Shown piece by piece: positions 15,899 to 24,166 of a DNA stretch of 32,411 bases. Under the pieces are notes generated by a model. The model made no database searches. It was not told where the DNA came from and saw only the letters and a program-made list of their open reading frames with translations. Every line of letters begins with the position of its first letter. The stretch's first letter is position 1. This DNA comes from an archaeon (GTDB lineage: Archaea; Nanobdellota; Nanobdellia; Pacearchaeales; GW2011-AR1): the NCBI GenBank assembly GCA_018694115.1, contig JABHNB010000004.1, forward strand, positions 1-32,411. The letters are read 5' to 3'. A program made the translations under genes and the position numbers.

Positions 15899-16450
15899 CT
15901 AAGCCATTACTTCAACATCAAAGAAGTCTGTCGCATATCTTTGATTATCCATCTTAACTTCCAAATGGAATCTTACAGTACAAAGCGGTGAAGTCTCTGG
16001 AACAAAGAACCTCGCGATTCCAAAGAATGTATCTCCCGGACTAATATCCATTGAATCTGATCGACCTGTAGTTATCCAATTCTCTACATCCCTCTCACCA
16101 ATACCACATTTTTTTCGAACATCCGGATCTGAAACCACAACTTCATAACTAAATCGTCCTGCTTCTGCCGAGCCCCTTGCCAGATTCTTAATACCAAAAG
16201 CAACTCCCCATTCATCATTTTGATCAATCTTTGCAATCTGATTTGGAAGGTAAACAACAGTCTTTTTATCCTCGACAAATAACTTATTAATCTGATCCTT
16301 AACCTTATCATTCATTTGAAGAACATTCTCCGAAGATCCGGTAAAGATATTTTTTACAAGTACAAGCCCTAAAATCAACATAGACATAGCCAAGACTATA
16401 ATTACAATAGTACCAATAGATAACTCAATCGCACCACTCTTATTCACCAT
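15899..16450 (-). CDS. Pilin/archaellin-like protein with class III signal peptide
   Basis: Protein of 183 residues. The start MVNKSGAIELSIGTIVIIVL shows a short basic leader with a Gly, then Ala-Ile-Glu and a long hydrophobic helix, the pattern cut by prepilin peptidase in archaeal type IV pilins and archaellins (probable cut after Gly6). The rest is a beta-rich exported domain with two Cys (KKCGIGE, SPLCTVRF). It is expected in the membrane or on a surface filament. No assembly ATPase or platform gene lies nearby, so filament type is undecided. TATA (TTTATAAA) lies about 28 nt before the ATG. Confidence 0.75.
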   Translation of the reverse strand: MVNKSGAIELSIGTIVIIVLAMSMLILGLVLVKNIFTGSSENVLQMNDKVKDQINKLFVEDKKTVVYLPNQIAKIDQNDEWGVAFGIKNLARGSAEAGRFSYEVVVSDPDVRKKCGIGERDVENWITTGRSDSMDISPGDTFFGIARFFVPETSPLCTVRFHLEVKMDNQRYATDFFDVEVMA

Positions 16451-16493
16451 CTTATCAATATATACATTTGATTGTTTATAAAAGTTATGGGAA

Positions 16494-17072
16494 TCAAAAA
16501 ATCTTAGATAAAAGCTGGGCAGTTAACCCAGAGAGAACTGGGACTCCCAGATTATCATCAATCTTTGTAAATGTAGTTTCTACAAAAGTTGCAACAAGGG
16601 ACATTATTATTGCGATTGGGAGATTTTTCAATATTATCATCGCGATCACAAAATCAACAAAAAACTCTGCAATAATTCCTTCCCATGCACAGTTCTTTAT
16701 GAATTTTAACCAGTGCTTTCCACAACTGATTCCCACCAATGCTGCAGCCATATCCCCCAGAGTTGCCATCAGGATTGCCGTACTTGCAATACGAAAATCA
16801 AAAAAAGCAAAAGCAATGATTGCCCCAAAAACAATGTAAACATTAGTTCCTATTTTTTCATTATTTCTATATAACGCTCCAAAAATTGGAAGTTTCCTTT
16901 TAGTAAATGCTCTGATAACTTCAATGAATAAAAATAAGACTAAAATCGCCCCAAAAACAAGAAGTGCGACAAACTTTCCAGAGTATAACGATACGAAGTA
17001 ATAAAGCGGGATCAAAAATATAGTAGTCAGATGGAACAACTTTCTCTTCAATTCAAATGTTATATCTTCCAT
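16494..17072 (-). CDS. Dolichol kinase / phosphatidate cytidylyltransferase-like membrane enzyme
   Basis: The start at ATG 17072 gives 192 residues. A longer in-frame start at 17144 would lie inside the tRNA and is rejected. The N-terminus FELKRKLFHLTTIFLIPLYYF carries the RK-x-F-H-L motif of the SEC59/CDP-diglyceride synthetase group. Later GTNVYIVFGA and LGDMAAALVGISCGKHWLKF form the nucleotide-binding signature (G-D-x-A-A-x-x-V-G-x-x-x-G-K). About six hydrophobic segments are seen. It probably phosphorylates a polyprenol or activates a lipid in the membrane. The ATG is only 14 nt downstream of tRNA-Phe with no room for its own TATA box, so it appears co-transcribed with the tRNA. Confidence 0.8.
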   Translation of the reverse strand: MEDITFELKRKLFHLTTIFLIPLYYFVSLYSGKFVALLVFGAILVLFLFIEVIRAFTKRKLPIFGALYRNNEKIGTNVYIVFGAIIAFAFFDFRIASTAILMATLGDMAAALVGISCGKHWLKFIKNCAWEGIIAEFFVDFVIAMIILKNLPIAIIMSLVATFVETTFTKIDDNLGVPVLSGLTAQLLSKIF

Positions 17073-17086
17073 CGTTAGATCTGTTA

Positions 17087-17158
17087 TGGGACGAGAGGGA
17101 ATCGAACCCTCGACACCACGGTCTTCAGCCGTGTGCTCTCCCACTGAGCTACCGTCCC
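17087..17158 (-). tRNA. tRNA-Phe (GAA)
   Basis: The minus strand folds as a full cloverleaf. The acceptor strand GGGACGG pairs with TCGTCCC and is followed by discriminator A. The D arm is GCTCAGTGGGAGAGC. The anticodon stem CACGG/CCGTG encloses the loop CTGAAGA with anticodon GAA. The T arm is CGAGGGTTCGATTCCCTCG-like. The CCA end is not encoded and no intron is seen. It decodes Phe UUC/UUU. Confidence 0.97.
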
Positions 17159-17179
17159 ATGTAAAATCTGGGGCTAAAT

Positions 17180-17194
17180 AGCTTTTTAAGTTTG
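17180..17194 (-). promoter_or_regulatory. TATA promoter of tRNA-Phe
   Basis: CAAACTTAAAAAGCT on the minus strand is centred about 28 nt before the mature tRNA 5' end. The same 15-mer precedes the RNase P RNA gene (25721-25735), which suggests a strong stable-RNA promoter type in this genome. Confidence 0.65.
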
Positions 17195-17208
17195 TTGATA
17201 GAATAAAA

Positions 17209-18369
17209 TCAGGTCAACTCAAAACCCTTTCCTTTCTTCTTAGCGAGAATCTTATTGGGGTCAATATGAACTCCACCCTTAGAATCTATTCTCAAATCTA
17301 CAATTCTCCTCTTGAAACTGATTCCCCTCATTTTAAGGATCTCAATTGCACTAGCCCTTTCCCCAGAATCATAAATCACATTATAGATCACGATAATCCC
17401 ATCAGATAAGAAGGAGACCGCCTCTCCCTGTTCCTTAAACGTCGTTCCAATATGTGAAGGACTAGAAACTTCCCTAATCAAAAAGTTTGTGATCTTGTTC
17501 TTTTCAAGATATCTAAATAACTGCTCCATATAAATTCTAAAACGAGATTCCTGTCCGGAAAAGGCAGAAGAAATACTTGTCAAGGAATCTACTGCAACAA
17601 AATCTGGATCATAGTCCTTTGGAAAAAATACTGGATCAACTTCAATTAACAACTCTTTCTTAGCCGCACTTAATAGGGCCTCAATACTCCTCGAAACATC
17701 AATCGCATCAAATCTCTTTACTCTTAATACTCCCTTCTTGACCCATTCCCGAGCAGGCCACCCAAACCCTTCCATATGATTAAGAAGGTTCTCCTCTGAT
17801 TCTTCAAAACTCATATATAGGCATTTTTTACCTCGAGAACACATACTCGCCAGAGTAGTCAAACAAAATAAGGTCTTTCCACTCCCCGGACCACCCTCAA
17901 CAAGAATTGAGGAACCAAAGGGAATCCCCATATTTTCGTTAAATAACTCATCAAAACCCGCGACCCCCGTATGGACATATTTATCCGGATCGTGTTTTAT
18001 GGCCTTACCTTTCTTCTCACCCTTAACTTTCTCTTTCTTTTCCTTAGTAGAAACCTTACCCCTCTTAGCCTCGATCTTCTTACCCTTCTTCATCTCGCTC
18101 TCCTTAAACTTTTCTTTCAAATCAATTTCCTTCTTCAATCTTTTTTGAACTTCGAGAACGGTCTTCTTAGGGATTTTCTTTGCCTTGCCGTTTAATTCCT
18201 TAGCTAACTTTTTTTGAACCTTTTCAATCTTTTTCCTTTGGTGCTCCGGAGCTTCAAGCGGGTGACTTGCTAGGTCTATATTTTTCTTAATCTTACTCTT
18301 TTCAGCATTGTCTTCTTTCCCCCCGAATAGCCTGCCAAAAAATCCTCTTTTCTTCTCAACCTTCTTCAT
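17209..18369 (-). CDS. KaiC/RadA-type RecA-superfamily ATPase with long basic N-terminus
   Basis: Protein of 386 residues. Residues 1-130 are very Lys/Glu-rich and helical, probably a coiled-coil or nucleic-acid-binding arm, opening with an amphipathic KKRGFFGRLFGG. The ATPase core follows: TGVAGFDELFNENMGIPFGS, Walker A GGPGSGKT (159-166), paired catalytic Glu in SFEESEE (189-190) and Walker B DFVAVDS (Asp261). The end of the core reads EILKMRGISFKRRI, the KMR element common in archaeal KaiC-like proteins. Such single-domain KaiC homologues are thought to act in signalling or in membrane/motility regulation. A TATA box (TTTAAATA) lies about 26 nt before the ATG. Confidence 0.85.
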   Translation of the reverse strand: MKKVEKKRGFFGRLFGGKEDNAEKSKIKKNIDLASHPLEAPEHQRKKIEKVQKKLAKELNGKAKKIPKKTVLEVQKRLKKEIDLKEKFKESEMKKGKKIEAKRGKVSTKEKKEKVKGEKKGKAIKHDPDKYVHTGVAGFDELFNENMGIPFGSSILVEGGPGSGKTLFCLTTLASMCSRGKKCLYMSFEESEENLLNHMEGFGWPAREWVKKGVLRVKRFDAIDVSRSIEALLSAAKKELLIEVDPVFFPKDYDPDFVAVDSLTSISSAFSGQESRFRIYMEQLFRYLEKNKITNFLIREVSSPSHIGTTFKEQGEAVSFLSDGIIVIYNVIYDSGERASAIEILKMRGISFKRRIVDLRIDSKGGVHIDPNKILAKKKGKGFELT

Positions 18370-18445
18370 AAGGATATTTAGAATGCAGATTATTTAAATC
18401 TTATCCCCGCAGAAAGATAAAAGACAAAACTTTAAATACTAAATA

Positions 18446-18463
18446 ACTCACCAATTAGTGAGT
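18446..18463. promoter_or_regulatory. Palindromic candidate operator at the start of the surface-protein operon
   Basis: ACTCAC-CAATTA-GTGAGT is a perfect 6-bp inverted repeat with a 6-bp spacer. A TATA box (TTTAAATA, 18431-18438) predicts transcription starting near 18460, inside this palindrome, and the RHH gene starts 15 nt downstream. This is where an autoregulatory repressor would bind. The role is inferred from position only. Confidence 0.45.
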
Positions 18464-18477
18464 AATAAGTGATAAAT

Positions 18478-18630
18478 ATGGTGGAAATAAAAATATCTGT
18501 TTCAGATAAGATGGAAAAGGTGATCCAAAAGATAGTTGATGACCTGGGAATCAAGAAAACAGAGTTCGTGAAATCCCTAATTATCGAAAATTTAAAGAAA
18601 CTAAATTCAAAAGATAAACATGAAAAATAA
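18478..18630 (+). CDS. Ribbon-helix-helix (CopG/Arc-like) regulator, 50 aa
   Basis: Direct translation gives 50 residues opening MVEIKISVSDKMEKVIQKI and continuing LGIKKTEFVKSLIIENLKKL. This is the RHH layout: a short polar strand (VEIKISVS), helix A (DKMEKVIQKIVDDLG), then helix B after a K-K-T-E-F turn. RHH proteins dimerise and put the strand in the DNA major groove. It overlaps the giant surface-protein gene by 11 nt in another frame, so it leads that operon. AAGTGAT a few bases before the ATG may be a weak ribosome binding site. It probably represses its own operon via the palindrome at 18446-18463. Confidence 0.8.
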   Translation: MVEIKISVSDKMEKVIQKIVDDLGIKKTEFVKSLIIENLKKLNSKDKHEK

Positions 18631-21600
18631 ACATCTTCTAATATTTTTCACGTTGCTCCTCCTTAGCGCCTCAACAGTTTCGGCAGTATTCTCAACATCT
18701 ATTAACTCTTATGATGACGGTTCAGATAATCAAACTTATGTCAGGACAGATATGATTTTCTATACAAACTATTCCAGCGATGACGATTATAATTTGGGGC
18801 AAGTTATGTATCGGAATCCAACAGATTTAAGCACAGGTTATTATGTCCGAGCTTTCGATCCGGACGGAGTTGGAAATAAAACAGCATTAGTCTATTCAGA
18901 ATCTGATAATATTCGGGCACATTATGCCAACGGAACAGAAATTTGGGATTCTTATAATAGTGCTTTCGATTACGCATATGGTATGGAATCCGGAGATTAT
19001 AATGGAGATGGGCAAGAAGAAATTGCATTCATTTCAAGTGGAGGAAGTCTCTTTATTTTAAACGGAACTAATGGAAGTATTATTTATGAATCAACCGATT
19101 ATTATACAGGTTATACAATGGCAGATGGTGATTTAGATGACGACGGTTTAAAAAATGATTTTGCAATAGGGGTCAGAGACATTAATGGTGCAACAGGAAA
19201 TAATTATGGTATTGTTGCATTGGTATATAATGGTACCACATGGAATGAAAATTGGACATCTAACGACGCAACCGCCGCACCAATTGATATAGATATCTCT
19301 GAAGTGACTGGAGAAAATCTAGTAGCATTCACAGATAATGCCGGGGGAAAGGCAATTGTTTATTATGGTAATGGGACTCAGAAATGGATTACTGCAGATA
19401 GGGGTACTGCCTATAGTATAACTTTTTTTGACCAAGATTCTGACGGCGAGGAGGACGAAGTAGCAATGGGAGAATACAGTGAGTTAAGAATTTATACTGA
19501 TACTGGAACAGAATCAACTGCAACTGCTCCAACGGGCAATGAATATGAGATAGAAAAGATTGATTTAGATGAAGATGGAATTTATGATGATATTTTGATT
19601 TCAAGTAATTACCATACTGTTCGTGCTTATAATTCCGATTTAACTTTGGCTTGGACATTTGTCGCGCCGTTTAAGGGATTTGAATCTACTTATTATGCTT
19701 CTTATCTCACCAATATTAAAGTTGGTAATGTAAATAACGATTCTTCTGACGAAATTATCGTAGGAGGATATAGTCGTAGATATTATATTTTAAATCTTTC
19801 AGGAGATATTATTGGAAAACATTATCATGGCGACGAGGAAAACTTAAATAATATTGGTTATATTGGATTAATTTATGGGAAGTCTCCTGGAATTGATATA
19901 ATGAATGATACCAATGGGGATGGAATAAACGAAATTCTTTCAGACAGAATCAGCGGTTATTTTTATGTTGGGCAACAAGTAATGTGTAAGATAAACATTA
20001 ATGGAACTGAAGATTATATGTATTATAATTATAGTTCTAGTTTATGGGAATATTATTATAGCTTTAAGGATACCGGGTTTGACAGGACAGTCTTTAGTAA
20101 TAGTAGTGTTATTTGGAATGTTACCTGTGAAAAATCAGGCTACGAAACACAAACAAGTCAAGATACCAACATAACAGTCATATTAAAAAACTCCACTTTA
20201 GATGTTTTTGACCAAGAAGACGACGACGAAAACAACGCTGGATGGTTATCTGAAGACATTGTAACCGCAAACGAATCAACTTACTTTTTTGCAAACTACA
20301 CAGACGCCTCAACAAGCACAAGTCCCAGAGATTTAACAATAACTACAGATTGGTTTACGGATTTTGGAAATGGTTACGGTTTTTATGATGTGGCTGCTCT
20401 TGACTCTGATGGAGATGGTATTAAAGATGGGTTTGCTTATTCTCAATTAGATGGAGTGAGCGCCTATACTTTTTCAGGAAGTTTGATTTGGACAAGAACA
20501 GATACGCAGTATGATTATTGTTATAATTTAAAGACTGGAGATTTTAACAATGATGGATTTGAAGAAGTTGCATGTTCTGGGAGTTATGGTGTTTTGGCTA
20601 TTTTAAATGGAACAGATGGAACCGAAATTTTTCAATCAAGTGATTATTATACTGCTTATACATTAGGTGTTGGAGATATAAATAATGATAGTATTGATGA
20701 AGTAATTTTAGGTGTTAGAGACATTAATGCAGGAACTGCGACTAATTATGGGCTTGTTGCATTCACTTGGGATGGCAGCACTTTTGTTGAAAATTGGACA
20801 GCAAGTGATTTAACAGTATATCCCGTTGAAATACAAGTATCAAAACTTTCTAGCGGAGAATCTTTAGTTGGTGTTGTTGATTATTCTGGAATAGATGATT
20901 TTGTTATTTATTATGGTAACGGAACCAAAAAATGCCAATCCATAGATTTAGTAAGTTATTTGTCTACACTAGATTTTATCGATTTCGATGGGGATGGAGA
21001 CAGGGACGAAATCATAGTTGGAGAATACGGGGAAACCTACGTCTATAATGAAGATTGTACAAGAAATAGAACAGATACAGCTTCTGAATCATTGGTTTAT
21101 GAAATAAGTGAGATTGATTACGATGGGAACTCTTCAACAGTTGAATATGTATTTTTTGAAAGATACGATATACGTCTAATTAATAGTAGTGGGGATGTGG
21201 TTTGGTATTATCCGGTTCAAGATGATCTTTATGGTATGATGGATGTAATTGATTTAGATGATGACGGTGAGGAGGAAATTATCTTTGGAGGTTATAGTGG
21301 CGGGTTGCATATTTTGAATCTTTCTGGAGCGGTTAAGTATATGTATGATTTAACTAGCCCAAGTGACATAGATAGTTCTGCTATTGATGACGAGTTTACA
21401 AGAATGAATTTCGGATTTTATGGAAAGGGCGCGGGATTTGAATTTGCGAATGTTTCTAATGGTGTTTCTTATTTTGGCTATGCGGTAGATGAGGCTTATG
21501 TCGGTGCCGGAGAAATTTATCCAAGATGCATAATAAGATTCAATGATTCAATAACGGCCAAAATGAGTTATAACATTTCTGCAGGCCTGTATTATTATGA

Positions 21601-24166
21601 AAGGAATTTTACTGCCCAAGGTTCTTATGATTGGAATGTAACCTGTGAAAGCTACGGTCACGTCACCCAAACCTTGTCAGACACAATAAATGCAAACACT
21701 CCTCCAAGCGAGGTTACCATCACAAACACTCCAAGTTCCCTAGACAATCTGGACCCAAATATCACAATCGTCATCGAGGCAAATATTTCTGATGTAAACA
21801 GTAACCTTGATACGGCTATTTTACAATGGATGAATGTTAGTGATGGAACATGGAACAATGTTACCATGGAAAATACGACCACAAAAGGAGCTTACACTAT
21901 CTTAACAGCGAATTTTACTCCCGCATATAGTGTGGAATCTAACTACACTTATAAGATTTGGGCAAATGATACAGAATCTGCTTCGAGTACAAGTAGCAAT
22001 ACAACCATCGTAGTATACTGGGACTGCACATGGAATGCTACTTCTAGTCTGGACGCTGTTGCTGGATGGGATGAAAATAAGTTTATAGGAAATATCTCAA
22101 TAAATAACACTGGGGATTCAGAATATAGCGGAGGTTGCAGTTTAGATTTTAGATTAACTTACAATTTAGCAGAAGGAAGAGTTTATTTCGATACCAGCTA
22201 TTACAAACCTTCTTCAACATACACTATCGCAGAAAAGGTAAATCAAACAATAGTCATAAACGCAACTTTCGGAACAGATGTTTTACAAGAAGATGTTATA
22301 ATTACAACCACAGAACTACTAGGTATTACAAACACTCCTTCAAGAAACACAACAGCCACACTCATTTCAAATCAGGCAGGACCCTACCTTTACCAGGTAA
22401 TTACTTCTAATCCTGCCTCTGCATATCTAACTCCCGGAAATCTGACCTTAAATGGTTATCTTAGGAATTTAATGGGGGCAGACAGCTTCAATGAGAGTAA
22501 TACTGCATATAACGTTTCATTTAACTGGACATTACCTTCCGGGTTAACAAATAACTCTGGAAATGAGAGCATAAATCTACCGAATCTTACTGATTCTGAC
22601 CTTCACTATAATAATGTAAATATCAGTTTTTCAGATTTAGCCTCTTTCTCTCCAGGAATACAAACAATTACTCTCTTTTCAGAAGGATATAATATTTCGG
22701 GTAATTTAATCGAAGACGCTTCAGGAAATCAGAACCTCACCGATTCGTTTAACATAACTTTTCTTTGCTATAATGAATCCGACGGAATTTATGTAACTGC
22801 CTGCGGGACTTTGGATGCAGATTACGTTGCGCCTTCAGAGGGGGGGACTTCGGGTGGTGGCGGAGGGGGAGGAAGCGGAGGAGATAGAAAATTTGAAAGC
22901 ATAGTAAGCCGGATAGGTTTTCAATTAGTCAGGGGAGAACAAAATGAGGTCGAGATAGAGTTTGAAAACACAGATGATAATAGGTCCATATCCAATGCAA
23001 TCTTCACAGTTTCTGGAAAGATTTCAAAATATATTGAGATCTATCCTACCATAATATCTGAAATAGCTCCTGGACAAAAGGTGAATATCACTCTAAAAAT
23101 AAATTCTCCAACATACATTGAACTAGGGAAACAAGAATTAAAGATAACTATGAAAGGAAGAAGAGGCATTAGGGATTTGACCGAGACAAAAACAATCACC
23201 TTAGAAATTCACGAGTTAACTGGGGAAGAGGCGGCGAAACTTCTAGAGGAATCGGAAGAGTTCATAAAACAACTGGAGGAAGCAAACCTTTCTTATGATT
23301 ATCTTATCGAACTTTATAACGAGTCAAAAGAAGAAATAGCGAATTTCGATTACGAGTTAGTAAGGGATAATCACAAGATTATCAAATCTCAAGCAACTGC
23401 GGCACTAAAGTCCAAAAAAATAATTGATGAGCTTACTGGGTTGTTGGATGAGGCCCAGAAAAAAGGAGTTAATACTTTCAATTCAAGAAAACTATTGAAG
23501 CTAGCACAAATATCTCTGGGGAGAAAAGAATTTGAAGAGGCCTATGAAAAGGCGAAGAATGCACAGTTAACTTATTCTCTTGAGGTAAAGGGGGAGTTTG
23601 GAGAACTTTCATATTATTTAGAAGAATATCCTATGGAAATTTCTCTTTCAGCAATTTTCCTTGTTCTCTTTTCATTTGGTAGTTTCAAGTTAGGAAGATT
23701 GCAGATGATAAAAAAGAAAATAAAAAGATTAAAACGAGAAGAAAAATTAATTGAGGAATTAATCGGGGCAATTCAAATTGAAACATTTAAGGAAAACAAG
23801 ATGTCCATGGAAGAATACCAAACTGCACTAGAGCAATACCAAAAAAGGCAGTCCCACATAATTGAGGAATTAATCGAGCAAGAAACAAAGAGGATCCACG
23901 CTCTTAAGTTCACGAGAGAAGAAAAAAGATTAAACGAAGAGAAAGAAAGAGTTATCGAACTAGTAAAGGAACTCCAAAAAGATTATCTTGGAGAGAGAAC
24001 TGTAGAAACCAGATCCTATGAATTAAGGGTAGAGAGTTACAACAAAAGATTAACCGATATAGACGAGAAACTTGCATTATTGGAGGCAAAGAGAGCATTC
24101 AAACGGGGAGCAAAAAAAATTCTTAGTGGGGGAAGGAAAGTTCCTAAAAAGGAGAGAATAAAATGA
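18620..24166 (+). CDS. Giant cell-surface protein with two duplicated FG-GAP-like domains, C-terminal TM helix and coiled-coil cytoplasmic tail
   Basis: Protein of 1848 residues with a signal peptide at 1-22. Two homologous ~430-residue copies (about 75-510 and 590-1015) each hold repeats with Ca-binding-type D-x-D-x-D-G loops (DYNGDGQEE, DLDDDGLKND, DTNGDGINE; DSDGDGIKD, DFDGDGDRDE) and share VRDIN, ILNGT and YYGNGT blocks, as in FG-GAP/VCBS beta-propellers. Each copy ends in an N-V-T-C-E element. Ig/FN3-like domains (about 1030-1400), a Gly-rich hinge near 1415 and a COG1470-like domain follow. Then come a helical region, a TM helix (about 1670-1690) and a coiled-coil tail with two ~47-aa modules. 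N-glycosylation sequons are abundant. It is likely a large adhesin or S-layer-type protein; its ligand is unknown. It overlaps the next gene by ATGA. Confidence 0.88.
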   Translation: MKNKHLLIFFTLLLLSASTVSAVFSTSINSYDDGSDNQTYVRTDMIFYTNYSSDDDYNLGQVMYRNPTDLSTGYYVRAFDPDGVGNKTALVYSESDNIRAHYANGTEIWDSYNSAFDYAYGMESGDYNGDGQEEIAFISSGGSLFILNGTNGSIIYESTDYYTGYTMADGDLDDDGLKNDFAIGVRDINGATGNNYGIVALVYNGTTWNENWTSNDATAAPIDIDISEVTGENLVAFTDNAGGKAIVYYGNGTQKWITADRGTAYSITFFDQDSDGEEDEVAMGEYSELRIYTDTGTESTATAPTGNEYEIEKIDLDEDGIYDDILISSNYHTVRAYNSDLTLAWTFVAPFKGFESTYYASYLTNIKVGNVNNDSSDEIIVGGYSRRYYILNLSGDIIGKHYHGDEENLNNIGYIGLIYGKSPGIDIMNDTNGDGINEILSDRISGYFYVGQQVMCKININGTEDYMYYNYSSSLWEYYYSFKDTGFDRTVFSNSSVIWNVTCEKSGYETQTSQDTNITVILKNSTLDVFDQEDDDENNAGWLSEDIVTANESTYFFANYTDASTSTSPRDLTITTDWFTDFGNGYGFYDVAALDSDGDGIKDGFAYSQLDGVSAYTFSGSLIWTRTDTQYDYCYNLKTGDFNNDGFEEVACSGSYGVLAILNGTDGTEIFQSSDYYTAYTLGVGDINNDSIDEVILGVRDINAGTATNYGLVAFTWDGSTFVENWTASDLTVYPVEIQVSKLSSGESLVGVVDYSGIDDFVIYYGNGTKKCQSIDLVSYLSTLDFIDFDGDGDRDEIIVGEYGETYVYNEDCTRNRTDTASESLVYEISEIDYDGNSSTVEYVFFERYDIRLINSSGDVVWYYPVQDDLYGMMDVIDLDDDGEEEIIFGGYSGGLHILNLSGAVKYMYDLTSPSDIDSSAIDDEFTRMNFGFYGKGAGFEFANVSNGVSYFGYAVDEAYVGAGEIYPRCIIRFNDSITAKMSYNISAGLYYYERNFTAQGSYDWNVTCESYGHVTQTLSDTINANTPPSEVTITNTPSSLDNLDPNITIVIEANISDVNSNLDTAILQWMNVSDGTWNNVTMENTTTKGAYTILTANFTPAYSVESNYTYKIWANDTESASSTSSNTTIVVYWDCTWNATSSLDAVAGWDENKFIGNISINNTGDSEYSGGCSLDFRLTYNLAEGRVYFDTSYYKPSSTYTIAEKVNQTIVINATFGTDVLQEDVIITTTELLGITNTPSRNTTATLISNQAGPYLYQVITSNPASAYLTPGNLTLNGYLRNLMGADSFNESNTAYNVSFNWTLPSGLTNNSGNESINLPNLTDSDLHYNNVNISFSDLASFSPGIQTITLFSEGYNISGNLIEDASGNQNLTDSFNITFLCYNESDGIYVTACGTLDADYVAPSEGGTSGGGGGGGSGGDRKFESIVSRIGFQLVRGEQNEVEIEFENTDDNRSISNAIFTVSGKISKYIEIYPTIISEIAPGQKVNITLKINSPTYIELGKQELKITMKGRRGIRDLTETKTITLEIHELTGEEAAKLLEESEEFIKQLEEANLSYDYLIELYNESKEEIANFDYELVRDNHKIIKSQATAALKSKKIIDELTGLLDEAQKKGVNTFNSRKLLKLAQISLGRKEFEEAYEKAKNAQLTYSLEVKGEFGELSYYLEEYPMEISLSAIFLVLFSFGSFKLGRLQMIKKKIKRLKREEKLIEELIGAIQIETFKENKMSMEEYQTALEQYQKRQSHIIEELIEQETKRIHALKFTREEKRLNEEKERVIELVKELQKDYLGERTVETRSYELRVESYNKRLTDIDEKLALLEAKRAFKRGAKKILSGGRKVPKKERIK

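Noticed and set aside
16468-16839. Plus-strand frame of 123 codons
   Set aside because: It is antisense to the dolichol-kinase-like membrane protein, with no promoter or family signal.
17073-17144. N-terminal extension of the dolichol-kinase-like gene
   Set aside because: The extension is read through the tRNA-Phe gene; homologues begin near the RK-x-F-H-L motif, so ATG 17072 is used.
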